64,000 nt of DNA from Beijerinckiaceae bacterium (GTDB lineage: Bacteria > Pseudomonadota > Alphaproteobacteria > Rhizobiales > Beijerinckiaceae). The notes beneath the pieces are model-generated. The model searched no databases and was not told the DNA's origin. It saw only the letters and a list, made by a program, of their open reading frames with translations. The position numbers and the translations under genes were made by a program. Positions within the stretch are counted from its first letter, which is position 1, and every line of letters starts with the position of its first letter. The stretch lies in assembly GCA_024304885.1 (NCBI GenBank), contig JALJOM010000001.1:124001-188000 (forward strand), written 5' to 3'. This document shows positions 27,070-34,424 of the stretch, piece by piece.

Positions 27070-27097
27070 GTAACGCCCAGGCGTCCGACCTCGTAGA
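27070..27097 (+). promoter_or_regulatory. Candidate ECF promoter of the bufferin operon
   Basis: GTAACG (27070-27075), 16 bases, then CGTAGA (27092-27097). The -35 hexamer and the spacer length are identical to the divergent element before the sigma gene. The leader to the bufA start codon at 27185 would be about 80 nt. Confidence 0.6.
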
Positions 27098-27184
27098 ACC
27101 AAGGCGTGGGACAGACCCGCCGCGGGCGAGGCCGAAACCGAGAATTTCAGCCCGCGCTCCGTCATCTGCATAGAGGATCAATCC

Positions 27185-27484
27185 ATGACCACCAAGACCG
27201 AGATCACGGCAGCCTCGCTCGCCGGTGCCATTGCCACGGCCCTCGTGCTCGTCGGCACCCCGGCGTCCGCCCAGATGGGCGGCAGCTCGGAAGGCAAGGA
27301 GAAATGCTACGGGGTCGCGCTGAAGGGCCAGAACGATTGCGCCGCCGTGAGTGCCGGCATGTCCTGCGCGGGGACGTCGAAGGTCGATTATCAGAAGGAC
27401 GCATGGAAATATGTCCCGAAGGGCACCTGCGAGACGATCACGACCCCGACGGGCAAGGGGTCGCTGAAGCCCACGAAGTCCTGA
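27185..27484 (+). CDS. bufA1: Bufferin precursor (BufA1-like, DUF2282 RiPP metallophore)
   Basis: 99 residues: signal peptide at about 1-29 ([19 protein letters not shown]), then a mature peptide with four cysteines at 41 (KEKCYG), 52 (QNDCAA), 61 (MSCAGTS) and 82 (KGTCET). This spacing defines the DUF2282/bufferin family. From recent work on Caulobacter, bufferins are exported copper-binding peptides whose central cysteines are turned into thiooxazoles by an MNIO enzyme, protecting cells from copper. It heads a four-gene operon. AGAGGA sits before the start. The modification here is inferred from the partner genes. Confidence 0.87.
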   Translation: MTTKTEITAASLAGAIATALVLVGTPASAQMGGSSEGKEKCYGVALKGQNDCAAVSAGMSCAGTSKVDYQKDAWKYVPKGTCETITTPTGKGSLKPTKS

Positions 27485-27551
27485 AAATTGCCGGGGCGGG
27501 GGCACCGTGCCCCCATCCCGGCGATCGGTTCTCACCTTTCGGGAGCCAGGA

Positions 27552-28433
27552 ATGAAGGATCGCACACCCGGTCTTCCGGAAGGAGTCGGCGTCGGCTTCA
27601 AGCCCGAGCATTTCGCGGCGATCGCCGAGGCGCCGCAGCCCGTCGCCTTCTTCGAGGTCCATGCCGAGAACTACATGGGCGAGGGCGGGCGCCCGCACGC
27701 TCATCTGCGCTTCCTGCGCGAGCGCTACGCCCTCTCCTTTCACGGGGTCGGCCTCTCGATCGGATCCTGCGAGCCTCTCGACCGCGACCACCTCGCGCGG
27801 CTGCGCCGCCTCTGCGAGCGCTACGAGCCGGAAAGCTTCTCCGAGCATCTCGCCTGGTCGTCCCATGGCGGGACCTTCCTCGACGATCTCCTGCCCCTGC
27901 CCTATACCGAGGCGACGCTCGCCGCGGTCGCGCGCCATGTCGACGAAGCGCAGAGCTTCCTCGGTCGCCGCCTGCTGCTCGAGAACCCGGCGACCTATGT
28001 GCGCTTCGCACAGAGCACGATTCCGGAGACGGCGTTTCTCGCCGAGCTGGCGAAGCGGTCAGGCTGCGGGCTCCTTCTCGATATCAACAATGTCTATGTC
28101 TCGGCCCGCAACCACGGGTTCGACGCCGCGACCTATCTCGCCGAGTTTCCGCTTTGCCGCGTCGAGGAGATTCATCTCGCCGGCCATTTCGCGACGCAGG
28201 ACGAGGACGGTGCGATGCTGATCGATGCGCACGGGTCCCCGGTGGTCTCGGACGTCCTCGCGCTCTACGAGCAGGTCATCACGCGCGCGGGGCCGCTGCC
28301 GACCTTGATCGAATGGGACAACGACGTCCCGGAATGGCCCCTGCTGCGAGCCGAGGCCGCGACGGCGCGAGAAAGGCTCGAGCGCGCGAGCCTGGCCAGG
28401 CAGACCCACGCCTGTGGGCGGGCGGCTGCGTGA
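27552..28433 (+). CDS. bufB: MNIO/DUF692 bufferin-modifying oxygenase
   Basis: 293 residues from ATG 27552. TIM-barrel DUF692 protein of the multinuclear non-haem iron oxidative enzyme family (MbnB relatives). Likely metal ligands are in the expected strands: [11 protein letters not shown] (E35, H37), LSFHGVGLS (H64), SEHLAW (E98, H99), LLLENP (E144), [10 protein letters not shown] (D177, N180), EIHLAGH (H208) and LIEWD (E254). It would install heterocycles on BufA cysteines in the cytoplasm before export. It lies 67 nt after bufA and 10 nt before bufC. The family is also found with methanobactin, but the partner here is bufferin-type. Confidence 0.88.
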   Translation: MKDRTPGLPEGVGVGFKPEHFAAIAEAPQPVAFFEVHAENYMGEGGRPHAHLRFLRERYALSFHGVGLSIGSCEPLDRDHLARLRRLCERYEPESFSEHLAWSSHGGTFLDDLLPLPYTEATLAAVARHVDEAQSFLGRRLLLENPATYVRFAQSTIPETAFLAELAKRSGCGLLLDINNVYVSARNHGFDAATYLAEFPLCRVEEIHLAGHFATQDEDGAMLIDAHGSPVVSDVLALYEQVITRAGPLPTLIEWDNDVPEWPLLRAEAATARERLERASLARQTHACGRAAA

Positions 28434-28443
28434 GGCCGTGACG

Positions 28444-29235
28444 ATGCAGGATTTCCAGCGCGCCTTCGCGACGGCGCTCCTCGACCCCGAGCTCTTGCCG
28501 CCGCCCGGCGTCGTCTCGCATTTGTCGACGAGCCCGCGCGGGCGTTTCTCGGTCTATCGCAACAATGTCATGGTCGCGCTCACGGGCGCGCTCGAGGCGC
28601 GGTTTCCGGCGTCGCGCCGCATCGTCGGAGCGGAGTTCTTCGCCGCCATGGCACGGGCCTTCGCGGCGTCGAGCCCGCCACGCTCTCCCGTGATGATGGT
28701 CTACGGCGACGCCTTTCCGGCCTTCATCGAAAGCTTCGAGCCCGCGGCTTCCGTCCCCTATCTCGCCGATGTCGCGCGGCTCGAGGCCGCGCGCACGCGC
28801 GCCTATCATGCCGCCGACGCCGAGCCCCTCGCGCGCGAGCGCCTCGTCGAGGCCCTGCAAGGCGAGGCAGAGACGCTCTGCTTCACCCTCCATCCCTCGA
28901 TCGAGCTCGTGTCGTCGTCGCATCCGATCGTCACGATCTGGGCGATGAACGCAGGCGAGACCGAGGTCGCGCCGATCGAGGATTGGCAAGGCGAGGAGGC
29001 GCTCGTCTCGCGGCCCTGCCTCGACGTCGAGGTCCGGCGCTTGCCTTCCGGCGCCGCGGGCTTTCTCGAAGCGCTGCGCGGCGGCGCGCCGCTCGCCGCC
29101 GCGGTCGCGACAGCCCTAGCCGCGACGCCCGGCTTCGACCTTGCGGAAAATCTCGTGACCTTGCTCGGCGCCCGGCTCGTCGTCGGCGTCACCCGCCGAG
29201 GCAGGCTCGCCTCCCATGAAGGAACTTCGATATGA
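28444..29235 (+). CDS. bufC: BufC-type partner protein (DUF2063 domain)
   Basis: 263 residues from ATG 28444. The N-terminal DUF2063 (putative DNA-binding) domain is recognised by MQDFQRAFATALLDPE, the family's RFSVYRNNVMVALTGALEARFP and PVMMVYGDAFPAFIESFEPA, followed by a C-terminal domain that in related MNIO systems recognises the precursor leader (RRE-like). It probably brings BufA to BufB, as MbnC and HvfC-like proteins do (family knowledge). It overlaps the next gene by 4 nt (ATGA). An upstream GTG at 28414 would overlap bufB and is not preferred. Confidence 0.86.
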   Translation: MQDFQRAFATALLDPELLPPPGVVSHLSTSPRGRFSVYRNNVMVALTGALEARFPASRRIVGAEFFAAMARAFAASSPPRSPVMMVYGDAFPAFIESFEPAASVPYLADVARLEAARTRAYHAADAEPLARERLVEALQGEAETLCFTLHPSIELVSSSHPIVTIWAMNAGETEVAPIEDWQGEEALVSRPCLDVEVRRLPSGAAGFLEALRGGAPLAAAVATALAATPGFDLAENLVTLLGARLVVGVTRRGRLASHEGTSI

Positions 29236-29747
29236 GCGCTTTTCGCGACGCTTCTTTCTTCGCGCTTCTCGACAGGATCCCGCAGTCCGTCCTCTCGCTC
29301 GCGGCGCGCGTGTTTCCGGCTGCGGTGTTCTGGCAGTCGGGCCAGACCAAGGTCGAAGGCTGGCGCGTCGGCGAGACGATCAGCCGGTGCCTCGACAGCG
29401 GCTGCAATCCCTGGAACGAGCTGGTCACGCAGGCGGGCAGCCTGCGTCTCTCGGACAGCGTCGTCGACCTGTTCCGGGACGAATATGCCCTGCCGCTGAT
29501 CGACCCCGAGCTCGCGGCCCGGCTCGCGGCCTTGTCCGAGCATGTCTTTCCGATCCTGCTCGTCTTCGGGCTCGCGAGCCGTTTCGCCGCGTTCGCCCTG
29601 CTCGGCATGACGGCCGTGATCGAATATGTCTATCCGTCGTTGTGGCCGCTCCACGGCACCTGGGCGACCTGCTTTCTCGTCGTCATCGCGCGGGGTCCGG
29701 GCGTCTTCTCGCTGGACTATCTGCTCGGTCGCCTGTGGCGGCGTTGA
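29232..29747 (+). CDS. bufD: DoxX-family membrane protein of bufferin operon
   Basis: 171 residues with four predicted membrane helices (for example VLSLAARVFPAAVFWQSG, HVFPILLVFGLASRFAAFAL and WATCFLVVIARGPGVFSLDY). DoxX-type proteins are the usual fourth gene in bufferin clusters (bufD); their role is unknown, perhaps redox or transport at the inner membrane. Its start overlaps the bufC stop, so it is cotranslated. No clear terminator follows; the operon probably ends here because the next gene has its own upstream region. Confidence 0.83.
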   Translation: MSAFRDASFFALLDRIPQSVLSLAARVFPAAVFWQSGQTKVEGWRVGETISRCLDSGCNPWNELVTQAGSLRLSDSVVDLFRDEYALPLIDPELAARLAALSEHVFPILLVFGLASRFAAFALLGMTAVIEYVYPSLWPLHGTWATCFLVVIARGPGVFSLDYLLGRLWRR

Positions 29748-29789
29748 CCTTACCCATCGGTCGAGGCCGAGATCGCGCCCGTTTCCGAT

Positions 29790-29804
29790 TTAATCGATGG
29801 TTAA
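29790..29804. promoter_or_regulatory. TTAA-N7-TTAA element, candidate CtrA box
   Basis: TTAA TCGATGG TTAA matches the consensus of the alphaproteobacterial cell-cycle regulator CtrA. It lies between bufD and the small exported gene at 29960. Only the match is seen; CtrA itself is not in the window. Confidence 0.4.
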
Positions 29805-29959
29805 GCTTTCGCGCCGAATTGTCCCGGCTCGAGGGCCTCGTCAAAAAAATTCCTCATTTCGACCCTTGCCGATGCAACCCTGGAGCCCTAGCCGGGTTCT
29901 AGTCTCCGAGCGGACGGAAACCGCGCCGCCCTCCTTTTCCGGCTTCTCGGGGATAGACC

Positions 29960-30280
29960 ATGATCAAGCTTCTCGCGTCGCTCGGCGCGTTCTCCGTCGC
30001 TGCCTGCGGCCTCGCGGGCGCCGCTGTCGCGCAATCGCCCTATTCGCCGCCGCTGCAAGCGCCGACCTATCGCTACGAGCTGCCGCCGGCCGCGCTCGCC
30101 GAGCGCAGCGCGCTTCCGTCCGGCCTCGTCTACGAGGGGCGCTCGGTGCACGTCCGTCATCCGGCCGCGAAGAACGCTCAACCCGAGATGCCGGCTTTTC
30201 CCGCCGGCCTGCCTTTGAACCTCGATCCCAGGCCGCGTCCCGCGTCCAGGGGCGCGAGCTTCCAGTCGATGTATGCGTGA
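29960..30280 (+). CDS. Small exported protein of unknown function
   Basis: 106 residues with a signal peptide (MIKLLASLGAFSVAACGLAG, cleavage near AVAQS). The mature part is proline- and alanine-rich (SPYSPPLQAPTYRYELPPAA) with no cysteine and no recognised domain. It begins about 155 nt after the candidate CtrA box. It could be a periplasmic or surface peptide; nothing ties it to the bufferin operon except proximity. Confidence 0.6.
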   Translation: MIKLLASLGAFSVAACGLAGAAVAQSPYSPPLQAPTYRYELPPAALAERSALPSGLVYEGRSVHVRHPAAKNAQPEMPAFPAGLPLNLDPRPRPASRGASFQSMYA

Positions 30281-30320
30281 GGGCGAAGAGCCGCTGATAT
30301 CGAGCAACGGTGCTGGGCCG

Positions 30321-30402
30321 GCGTCATTGCGAGCGTAGCGAAGCAATCCAGTCGCACTCGTGCATATCTGGATCGAGTCGTCACTCCGCTCCTCGCAAGG
30401 AC
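30321..30402. repeat. Dispersed palindromic repeat (CGTCATTGCGAGCG type)
   Basis: Starts CGTCATTGCGAGCGTAGCGA and continues AGCAATCCAG; the right arm is an imperfect inverted copy ending CTCCTCGCAAGGACG. Repeats with the phrase cattgcgagcg...gaagcaatccag are widespread in Hyphomicrobiales. It fills the space between two convergent gene ends. Confidence 0.65.
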
Positions 30403-30447
30403 GCCCTGTTCGGGAGCCGGCTCGGAGAGCTGCGACATGTGCGCGCG

Positions 30448-31299
30448 TCAGGGCTCGAAATCGAGCCCGATGTCGAGCACCGCGGCGCTGTGGGTAATCC
30501 ATCCCACCGAGACGAGATCGACGCCGGCTGCGGCGATCGCGGGCGCGGTGTGCGGCGTGATCCGTCCCGAGGCTTCCGTGATCGCGCGGCCGGCGACCAT
30601 CGCGACCGCTTTCCCGAGCTGGTCCGGGGTCATGTTGTCGAGCAGGACCGCATCGACGCCCTCGGCCAGCGCCTCCTCGAGCTGGGCGAGCGTATCGACC
30701 TCGAGCTCGATTTTCACGAGATGGCCGGCTGCGGCGCGAGCGCGCTGGAGTGCCTCGCGCACGCCGCCCGCGAGCGCAACGTGATTGTCCTTGATCAGCA
30801 TCGCATCGTCGAGGCCGAAGCGGTGGTTCGCGCCTCCGCCGCAGCGCACGGCATATTTCTGGACCGCACGGAGGCAAGGCGTCGTCTTGCGCGTGCAGAC
30901 GACCTTCGTCTTGGTCGCTCGAACGGCGGCGACGATCGAGGCGGTCGCGGTCGCGATCCCCGAAAGATGACCCAGAAAATTGAGCGCGGTCCGCTCGGCC
31001 GTCAGGAGTCCTCGCGCGGGGCCTGACAGCGTCGCGATGAGCGTGCCGGGCCCGACCGCCGTGCCGTCCTCGGCCGCGACCTCCACGCGGATCAAGGGAT
31101 CGATCAGCTCGAAGGCGAGACGTGCCGGATCGAGGCCCGCGACGACCCCCTCCTGGCGTGCGACGAGCTTTCCGACCGCGCTCTGGTTCGCGGGCACGAT
31201 CGCGTCCGTCGTGATATCGCCGGCGCGGCCGAGATCCTCGAGCAGCGTGGCGCGGACCAGCGGCTCGATGAGGACGCGGGGGAGGGGCGGGACCGGCAT
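30448..31299 (-). CDS. nadC: Nicotinate-nucleotide pyrophosphorylase (carboxylating)
   Basis: 283 residues from ATG 31299 (GAAAGG six bases upstream). QAPRTase landmarks: [86 protein letters not shown] and the C-terminal [17 protein letters not shown]. It converts quinolinate and PRPP to nicotinate mononucleotide, the last step of de novo NAD synthesis after NadB and NadA. It lies 3.1 kb from nadBA on the same strand, with other genes between; a diverged nadC fragment sits in that gap at about 33548-33670. Confidence 0.94.
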   Translation of the reverse strand: MPVPPLPRVLIEPLVRATLLEDLGRAGDITTDAIVPANQSAVGKLVARQEGVVAGLDPARLAFELIDPLIRVEVAAEDGTAVGPGTLIATLSGPARGLLTAERTALNFLGHLSGIATATASIVAAVRATKTKVVCTRKTTPCLRAVQKYAVRCGGGANHRFGLDDAMLIKDNHVALAGGVREALQRARAAAGHLVKIELEVDTLAQLEEALAEGVDAVLLDNMTPDQLGKAVAMVAGRAITEASGRITPHTAPAIAAAGVDLVSVGWITHSAAVLDIGLDFEP

Positions 31300-31475
31300 G
31301 GGGCGCCTTTCTCGATCGGGACGCGGGGACGCGGACCCTTCTTGTCCCGCCGCAGCGGGCTTGTCGAGGTCGAGACTCCATCGAAATCGTACCCGGCAAT
31401 GGCTGTCGAAGGGCGCTCTTCTGGTCCGCAACTTGCGTGGCGCCCGTCGGAGTTCATTTTCGGAAGGCGACCCCG

Positions 31476-31814
31476 ATGGCGTTCACCTTCATCTGTCACA
31501 CGGGTGCCGTGAGCGAAGGTGGCATGGGCCTCTTCCATGCCGGCAAGAAGAGCGTGCTCCTGGTCTGGCCGACGGGCGGCGAGCTCAAGGCCTATCGCGG
31601 GCGCTGCCCGCATGCGGATATGCCGCTCGAGGACGCCGCCTTCAACGGGAAGACCGTCACCTGCGCGCAGCACCAATGGGGCTTCGACGGCACCAGCGGC
31701 AAATGCGTGACGCATCTCGTCCGCAACGCGCTCCACCCCTATGCCTTGCGCGTGGAGGGTGACGAGATTCACGTCGACGTCGGACCGGTCCGGCCGCCGC
31801 GCGCACCGGCGTGA
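31476..31814 (+). CDS. Small Rieske-type [2Fe-2S] protein
   Basis: 112 residues from ATG 31476 (GGAAGG upstream). The Rieske ligands are in CPHADMPL (C, H) and CAQHQWGFD (C, H), the pattern of soluble ferredoxin components of ring-hydroxylating and diiron oxygenases. No oxygenase or reductase gene is near, so the partner is unknown. The TGA stop lies in the first bases of hairpin repeat copy 1 at 31811. It is divergent from nadC. Confidence 0.85.
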   Translation: MAFTFICHTGAVSEGGMGLFHAGKKSVLLVWPTGGELKAYRGRCPHADMPLEDAAFNGKTVTCAQHQWGFDGTSGKCVTHLVRNALHPYALRVEGDEIHVDVGPVRPPRAPA

Positions 31815-31880
31815 CCTCGCCTAAGCCGCGCGGCTTAGGCTCCGAGACGCGGCATGTGTCGGGAGAAATCGACGCCGGCG
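31811..31880 (+). repeat. Hairpin repeat, copy 1 (left of porin)
   Basis: Contains CCTAAGCCGCGCGGCTTAGG (31820-31839), a perfect 20-bp palindrome, then GCATGTGTCGGGAGAAATCG. About 80 percent identical to copy 2 at 33468. The paired bases differ in a compensating way (T-A pair here, G-C there). Confidence 0.75.
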
Positions 31881-32062
31881 TACGGCGCGTTTTTCGATAT
31901 GATGTCGACAAGGGATTAGCGACTTCGCGAGTTACGCACTGCCGAATGGCGGGGCAGGCAGACCAGTTTCGCCACATTGCTCAGGTCCGCTAGAGGCGGC
32001 GATTCAGCGCTCGCCGAAGCCCCCATTGCGCAGGTGCTCTGGCGCCAAGTCGGAAACGGATC

Positions 32063-33382
32063 GTGAACCGGAGATTCCTCCGACAGAAGTGCGTCCTCTC
32101 CTTTGCCGCTGCGGCCTTTCTCGCTACGGCGACTGGCCTGGCGTCGGCACAAGATCCTGAGCTGTCCGTGCTCGAGCAATCCTCCCTGACCGACACGCCA
32201 GACGGCCCAAAAGCGCAATTGCGCAAAATCGGGATCATGCCCGACGTCTGGGTCACGCAATTCTCTCAGGGACAGACGGCAGGCGACGCCAGCAAGGCCT
32301 GGCGCTATGGTGGTCGGCTCGATGCCTTTTTGAAGTTGGATGCAGAGAAGCTCGGTCTCTGGCCGGGATCCCACCTCAATGTCCAATACGAGCATTGCCT
32401 CGGTCAAAACATCAACAGGCGAGATTTTGCGCTCGCCCCGGTCAACACGGCGCTGGCCTATGTCGAATGCGATGGCTATCACTCCGCGCTCTCCCTCAGC
32501 ATCACGCAGGATCTCGGCGAGTCCGTTTCCGTCAGCGCCGGAAAATTCAACATGATGACGCTCGCATCGAAGACCCCGTTGATCGGCGGCGGCGGCATCG
32601 ACACGTTCATGAACAGAGCCTTTGCCCTTCCATCGACCGGGGTGGCCTACACGGCGCTCCGGGGGAACGCCGGTGACAGGGTCGTCATCTCGGCGCCCTA
32701 CCTGATCGGCGGAATCGTGACGCTTCGGACAGAACAGATCGATTTCGCGTTGATGATCGCCGATCCGCGCAGCGCAATCGATCCGCGGGTCGTCGAGCAG
32801 CCATTCGAAAAGGGGCTGGCTGTGGGCGGTGCCGCGACACTGAAAACCGAGATCGCCGGACTTCGCGGTTTTCACACATGGCGCGCCGCCTACAGCAATG
32901 CGCGGGGCTTCGATCTCGACGACATCACCGACTTGCCCCGGCCAGCGGCGCTCGGCAGCGCGTCGAGAACCAAAAAAGGATTTTGGTTCACGTCCTACGC
33001 GATCCAGCAGTACCTCGTGCAAAGCGCGCAGAACCCGGCGGTCGGCTGGGGCCTGTTCGCGCTCGCGACCCTTTCGGACGGCAACCCCAGTCCCGTCAAA
33101 TGGAGCGTGCTCGCCGGTCTCGGAGGGAATAACCTGATGGAGGGGCGCAAGAACGATCGCTGGGGCTTCGGCTACTTCCACTTCGGGTTCACCGAGCCTC
33201 TGCTCGGCGGGCTCGCGGCGCTGGGAGTGAACCGGCGCGGTGAAAGCGGGTTCGAGGCCTTCTACAATCTCGCGATCACGCCGTGGCTGCGTCTGTCGGC
33301 CGATCTGCAAGTGATCGCCCCGTGGAATCCCAGCGCATCGCAGGCGACCTACGCGGCATTACGCCTGCAAACGAAGTTCTAA
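32063..33382 (+). CDS. Carbohydrate porin, OprB family
   Basis: 439 residues from GTG 32063, with a signal peptide (LSFAAAAFLATATGLASAQ). It resembles OprB-type porins: after SLTDTPDGPKAQLRKIGIMP come beta strands with alternating aromatic residues, FNMMTLASKTPLIGGGGIDTF, and the C-terminal outer-membrane pattern ending LRLQTKF with terminal Phe. It would form a sugar-selective outer-membrane channel. Similar copies of a hairpin repeat flank it on both sides. No sugar transport gene is adjacent. Confidence 0.82.
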   Translation: MNRRFLRQKCVLSFAAAAFLATATGLASAQDPELSVLEQSSLTDTPDGPKAQLRKIGIMPDVWVTQFSQGQTAGDASKAWRYGGRLDAFLKLDAEKLGLWPGSHLNVQYEHCLGQNINRRDFALAPVNTALAYVECDGYHSALSLSITQDLGESVSVSAGKFNMMTLASKTPLIGGGGIDTFMNRAFALPSTGVAYTALRGNAGDRVVISAPYLIGGIVTLRTEQIDFALMIADPRSAIDPRVVEQPFEKGLAVGGAATLKTEIAGLRGFHTWRAAYSNARGFDLDDITDLPRPAALGSASRTKKGFWFTSYAIQQYLVQSAQNPAVGWGLFALATLSDGNPSPVKWSVLAGLGGNNLMEGRKNDRWGFGYFHFGFTEPLLGGLAALGVNRRGESGFEAFYNLAITPWLRLSADLQVIAPWNPSASQATYAALRLQTKF

Positions 33383-33467
33383 CCGATGTTTCAGCGACCG
33401 GCGTGCCGTGCTCGCCTCGACATCCGGTAGTGTCTCAGTTTGAAATTTCGTCGCCGCGCGCGCCGAC

Positions 33468-33536
33468 GTGACGCTCCGAAGCCCCGCGGCTTCGGCTCCG
33501 AGATGCGCTATGTGTCGCGCGAGATCGACGCCGGCG
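33468..33536 (+). repeat. Hairpin repeat, copy 2 (right of porin)
   Basis: CCGAAGCC-CCGC-GGCTTCGG (33476-33495) forms the stem, then TATGTGTCGCGCGAGATCGA. Compared with copy 1 the stem keeps pairing despite base changes on both sides. Same orientation as copy 1, 1.66 kb apart. Confidence 0.75.
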
Positions 33537-33547
33537 ACGATTCCACG

Positions 33548-33670
33548 CTTGCCATGCGCCGCCTGGCGCAGGTGCCTTGGCCCGCCTGCACAAGCGCGTC
33601 GGTCCTCATATCATCAGCCCGGCCGAGATCCTTGAGGAGAGTTGGTCGCCTCAATGCCTCAAGCAAGAGG
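33548..33670 (-). pseudogene. nadC 5'-fragment, diverged relic
   Basis: Translation on the minus strand gives LLLEALRRPTLLKDLGRADD and MRTDALVQAGQGT, matching the NadC N-terminal [20 protein letters not shown] and [13 protein letters not shown]. Similarity covers only about the first 45 codons after the start, with clear nucleotide divergence from the intact nadC at 30448, so it is an old or foreign remnant and not a recent duplicate. It lies on the nadBA strand, in the position where a nadC partner would be expected. Confidence 0.6.
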
Positions 33671-33708
33671 CAGGACGCCTCACCAATAGCGAGCATTTTA
33701 GTGTCAGC

Positions 33709-34335
33709 TCAAGATTGTCGAAGTGACGGGCGTGCGCATAGACCTACATTCACGCGTTCTTGTCCGTCTGAAATAGCGAATACTTCGCATATGAAGACCA
33801 ATTCACCATAAATATTATATATAATATGATTTGAGATTAAATCTCTAAACCTTTGCGCGATCGACGTGATATCTGAATAGCTTGTTTGATTTGGTATGTT
33901 ATTTGAAAATAACTTATTTACGCTTTCTTTATGAAGAAAATTATCGCATTTATGATAAATGTATAATAGATCACTTTTCGGAAGAGGATGTTTATTTCTT
34001 ACTTTGATATCTACGGAATCTTGTAATATCGTCTTTGTTATTGCAACTGGGTAAAAATTAGGATGCAAGCGCTCCAAATGAGAAATTATTTCGTCTGCCT
34101 TATAGGCTTTATCTAGCCGTTTGCTTGGTCGTATATCCCCATGAGCAACTAAGCAGCCAAGAGCGAGCAGTTCGCGCTTCATTCTAAATTGCAAGAAGCA
34201 AATCTCTTTTACGAAGGGAGGTTCGACTGGAATTCGGTTCGTTGTCGCCAAATCGACAACATGAATCCTGCGCCTTACCTCTGCTATGAGGGAGCTATAT
34301 AATTTGCTCGCATCGGCTTGCTGATTAGTTAGCAT
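33709..34335 (-). CDS. AT-rich orphan protein of unknown function
   Basis: 208 residues from ATG 34335. Strikingly AT-rich for this window (Lys/Ile/Asn/Tyr-rich segments such as YHKCDNFLHKESVNKLFSNN and NHIIYNIYGELVF). It is predicted soluble and mostly helical, with no signal peptide or membrane segment. I recognise no family. Base composition unlike all neighbours and its place next to a nadC relic indicate horizontal acquisition. Many AT-rich islands of this kind carry defence or phage-related genes, but nothing in the sequence shows this. Confidence 0.6.
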   Translation of the reverse strand: MLTNQQADASKLYSSLIAEVRRRIHVVDLATTNRIPVEPPFVKEICFLQFRMKRELLALGCLVAHGDIRPSKRLDKAYKADEIISHLERLHPNFYPVAITKTILQDSVDIKVRNKHPLPKSDLLYIYHKCDNFLHKESVNKLFSNNIPNQTSYSDITSIAQRFRDLISNHIIYNIYGELVFICEVFAISDGQERVNVGLCARPSLRQS

Positions 34336-34424
34336 ATCAGCAAATTAAATGGCTCGGAAGGCGGGACACAAGCGCGACAATTGTATCCTTTCACAGCCAT
34401 CACGAGCGACGGGTTCCGGTAGCG

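Larger units (their letters stand above)
33383..33708. other. 326-nt gap holding hairpin repeat copy 2 and a nadC relic
   Basis: No intact gene. It contains the repeat copy at 33468-33536 and, directly to its right, a diverged nadC-like segment on the minus strand, both listed separately. Confidence 0.6.

Noticed and set aside
31811-31993. Repeat copy read as a small protein (TSPKPRGLGSETRHVS...)
   Set aside because: Similar peptides come from both repeat copies, but stem covariation and lack of start signals favour a DNA/RNA element.
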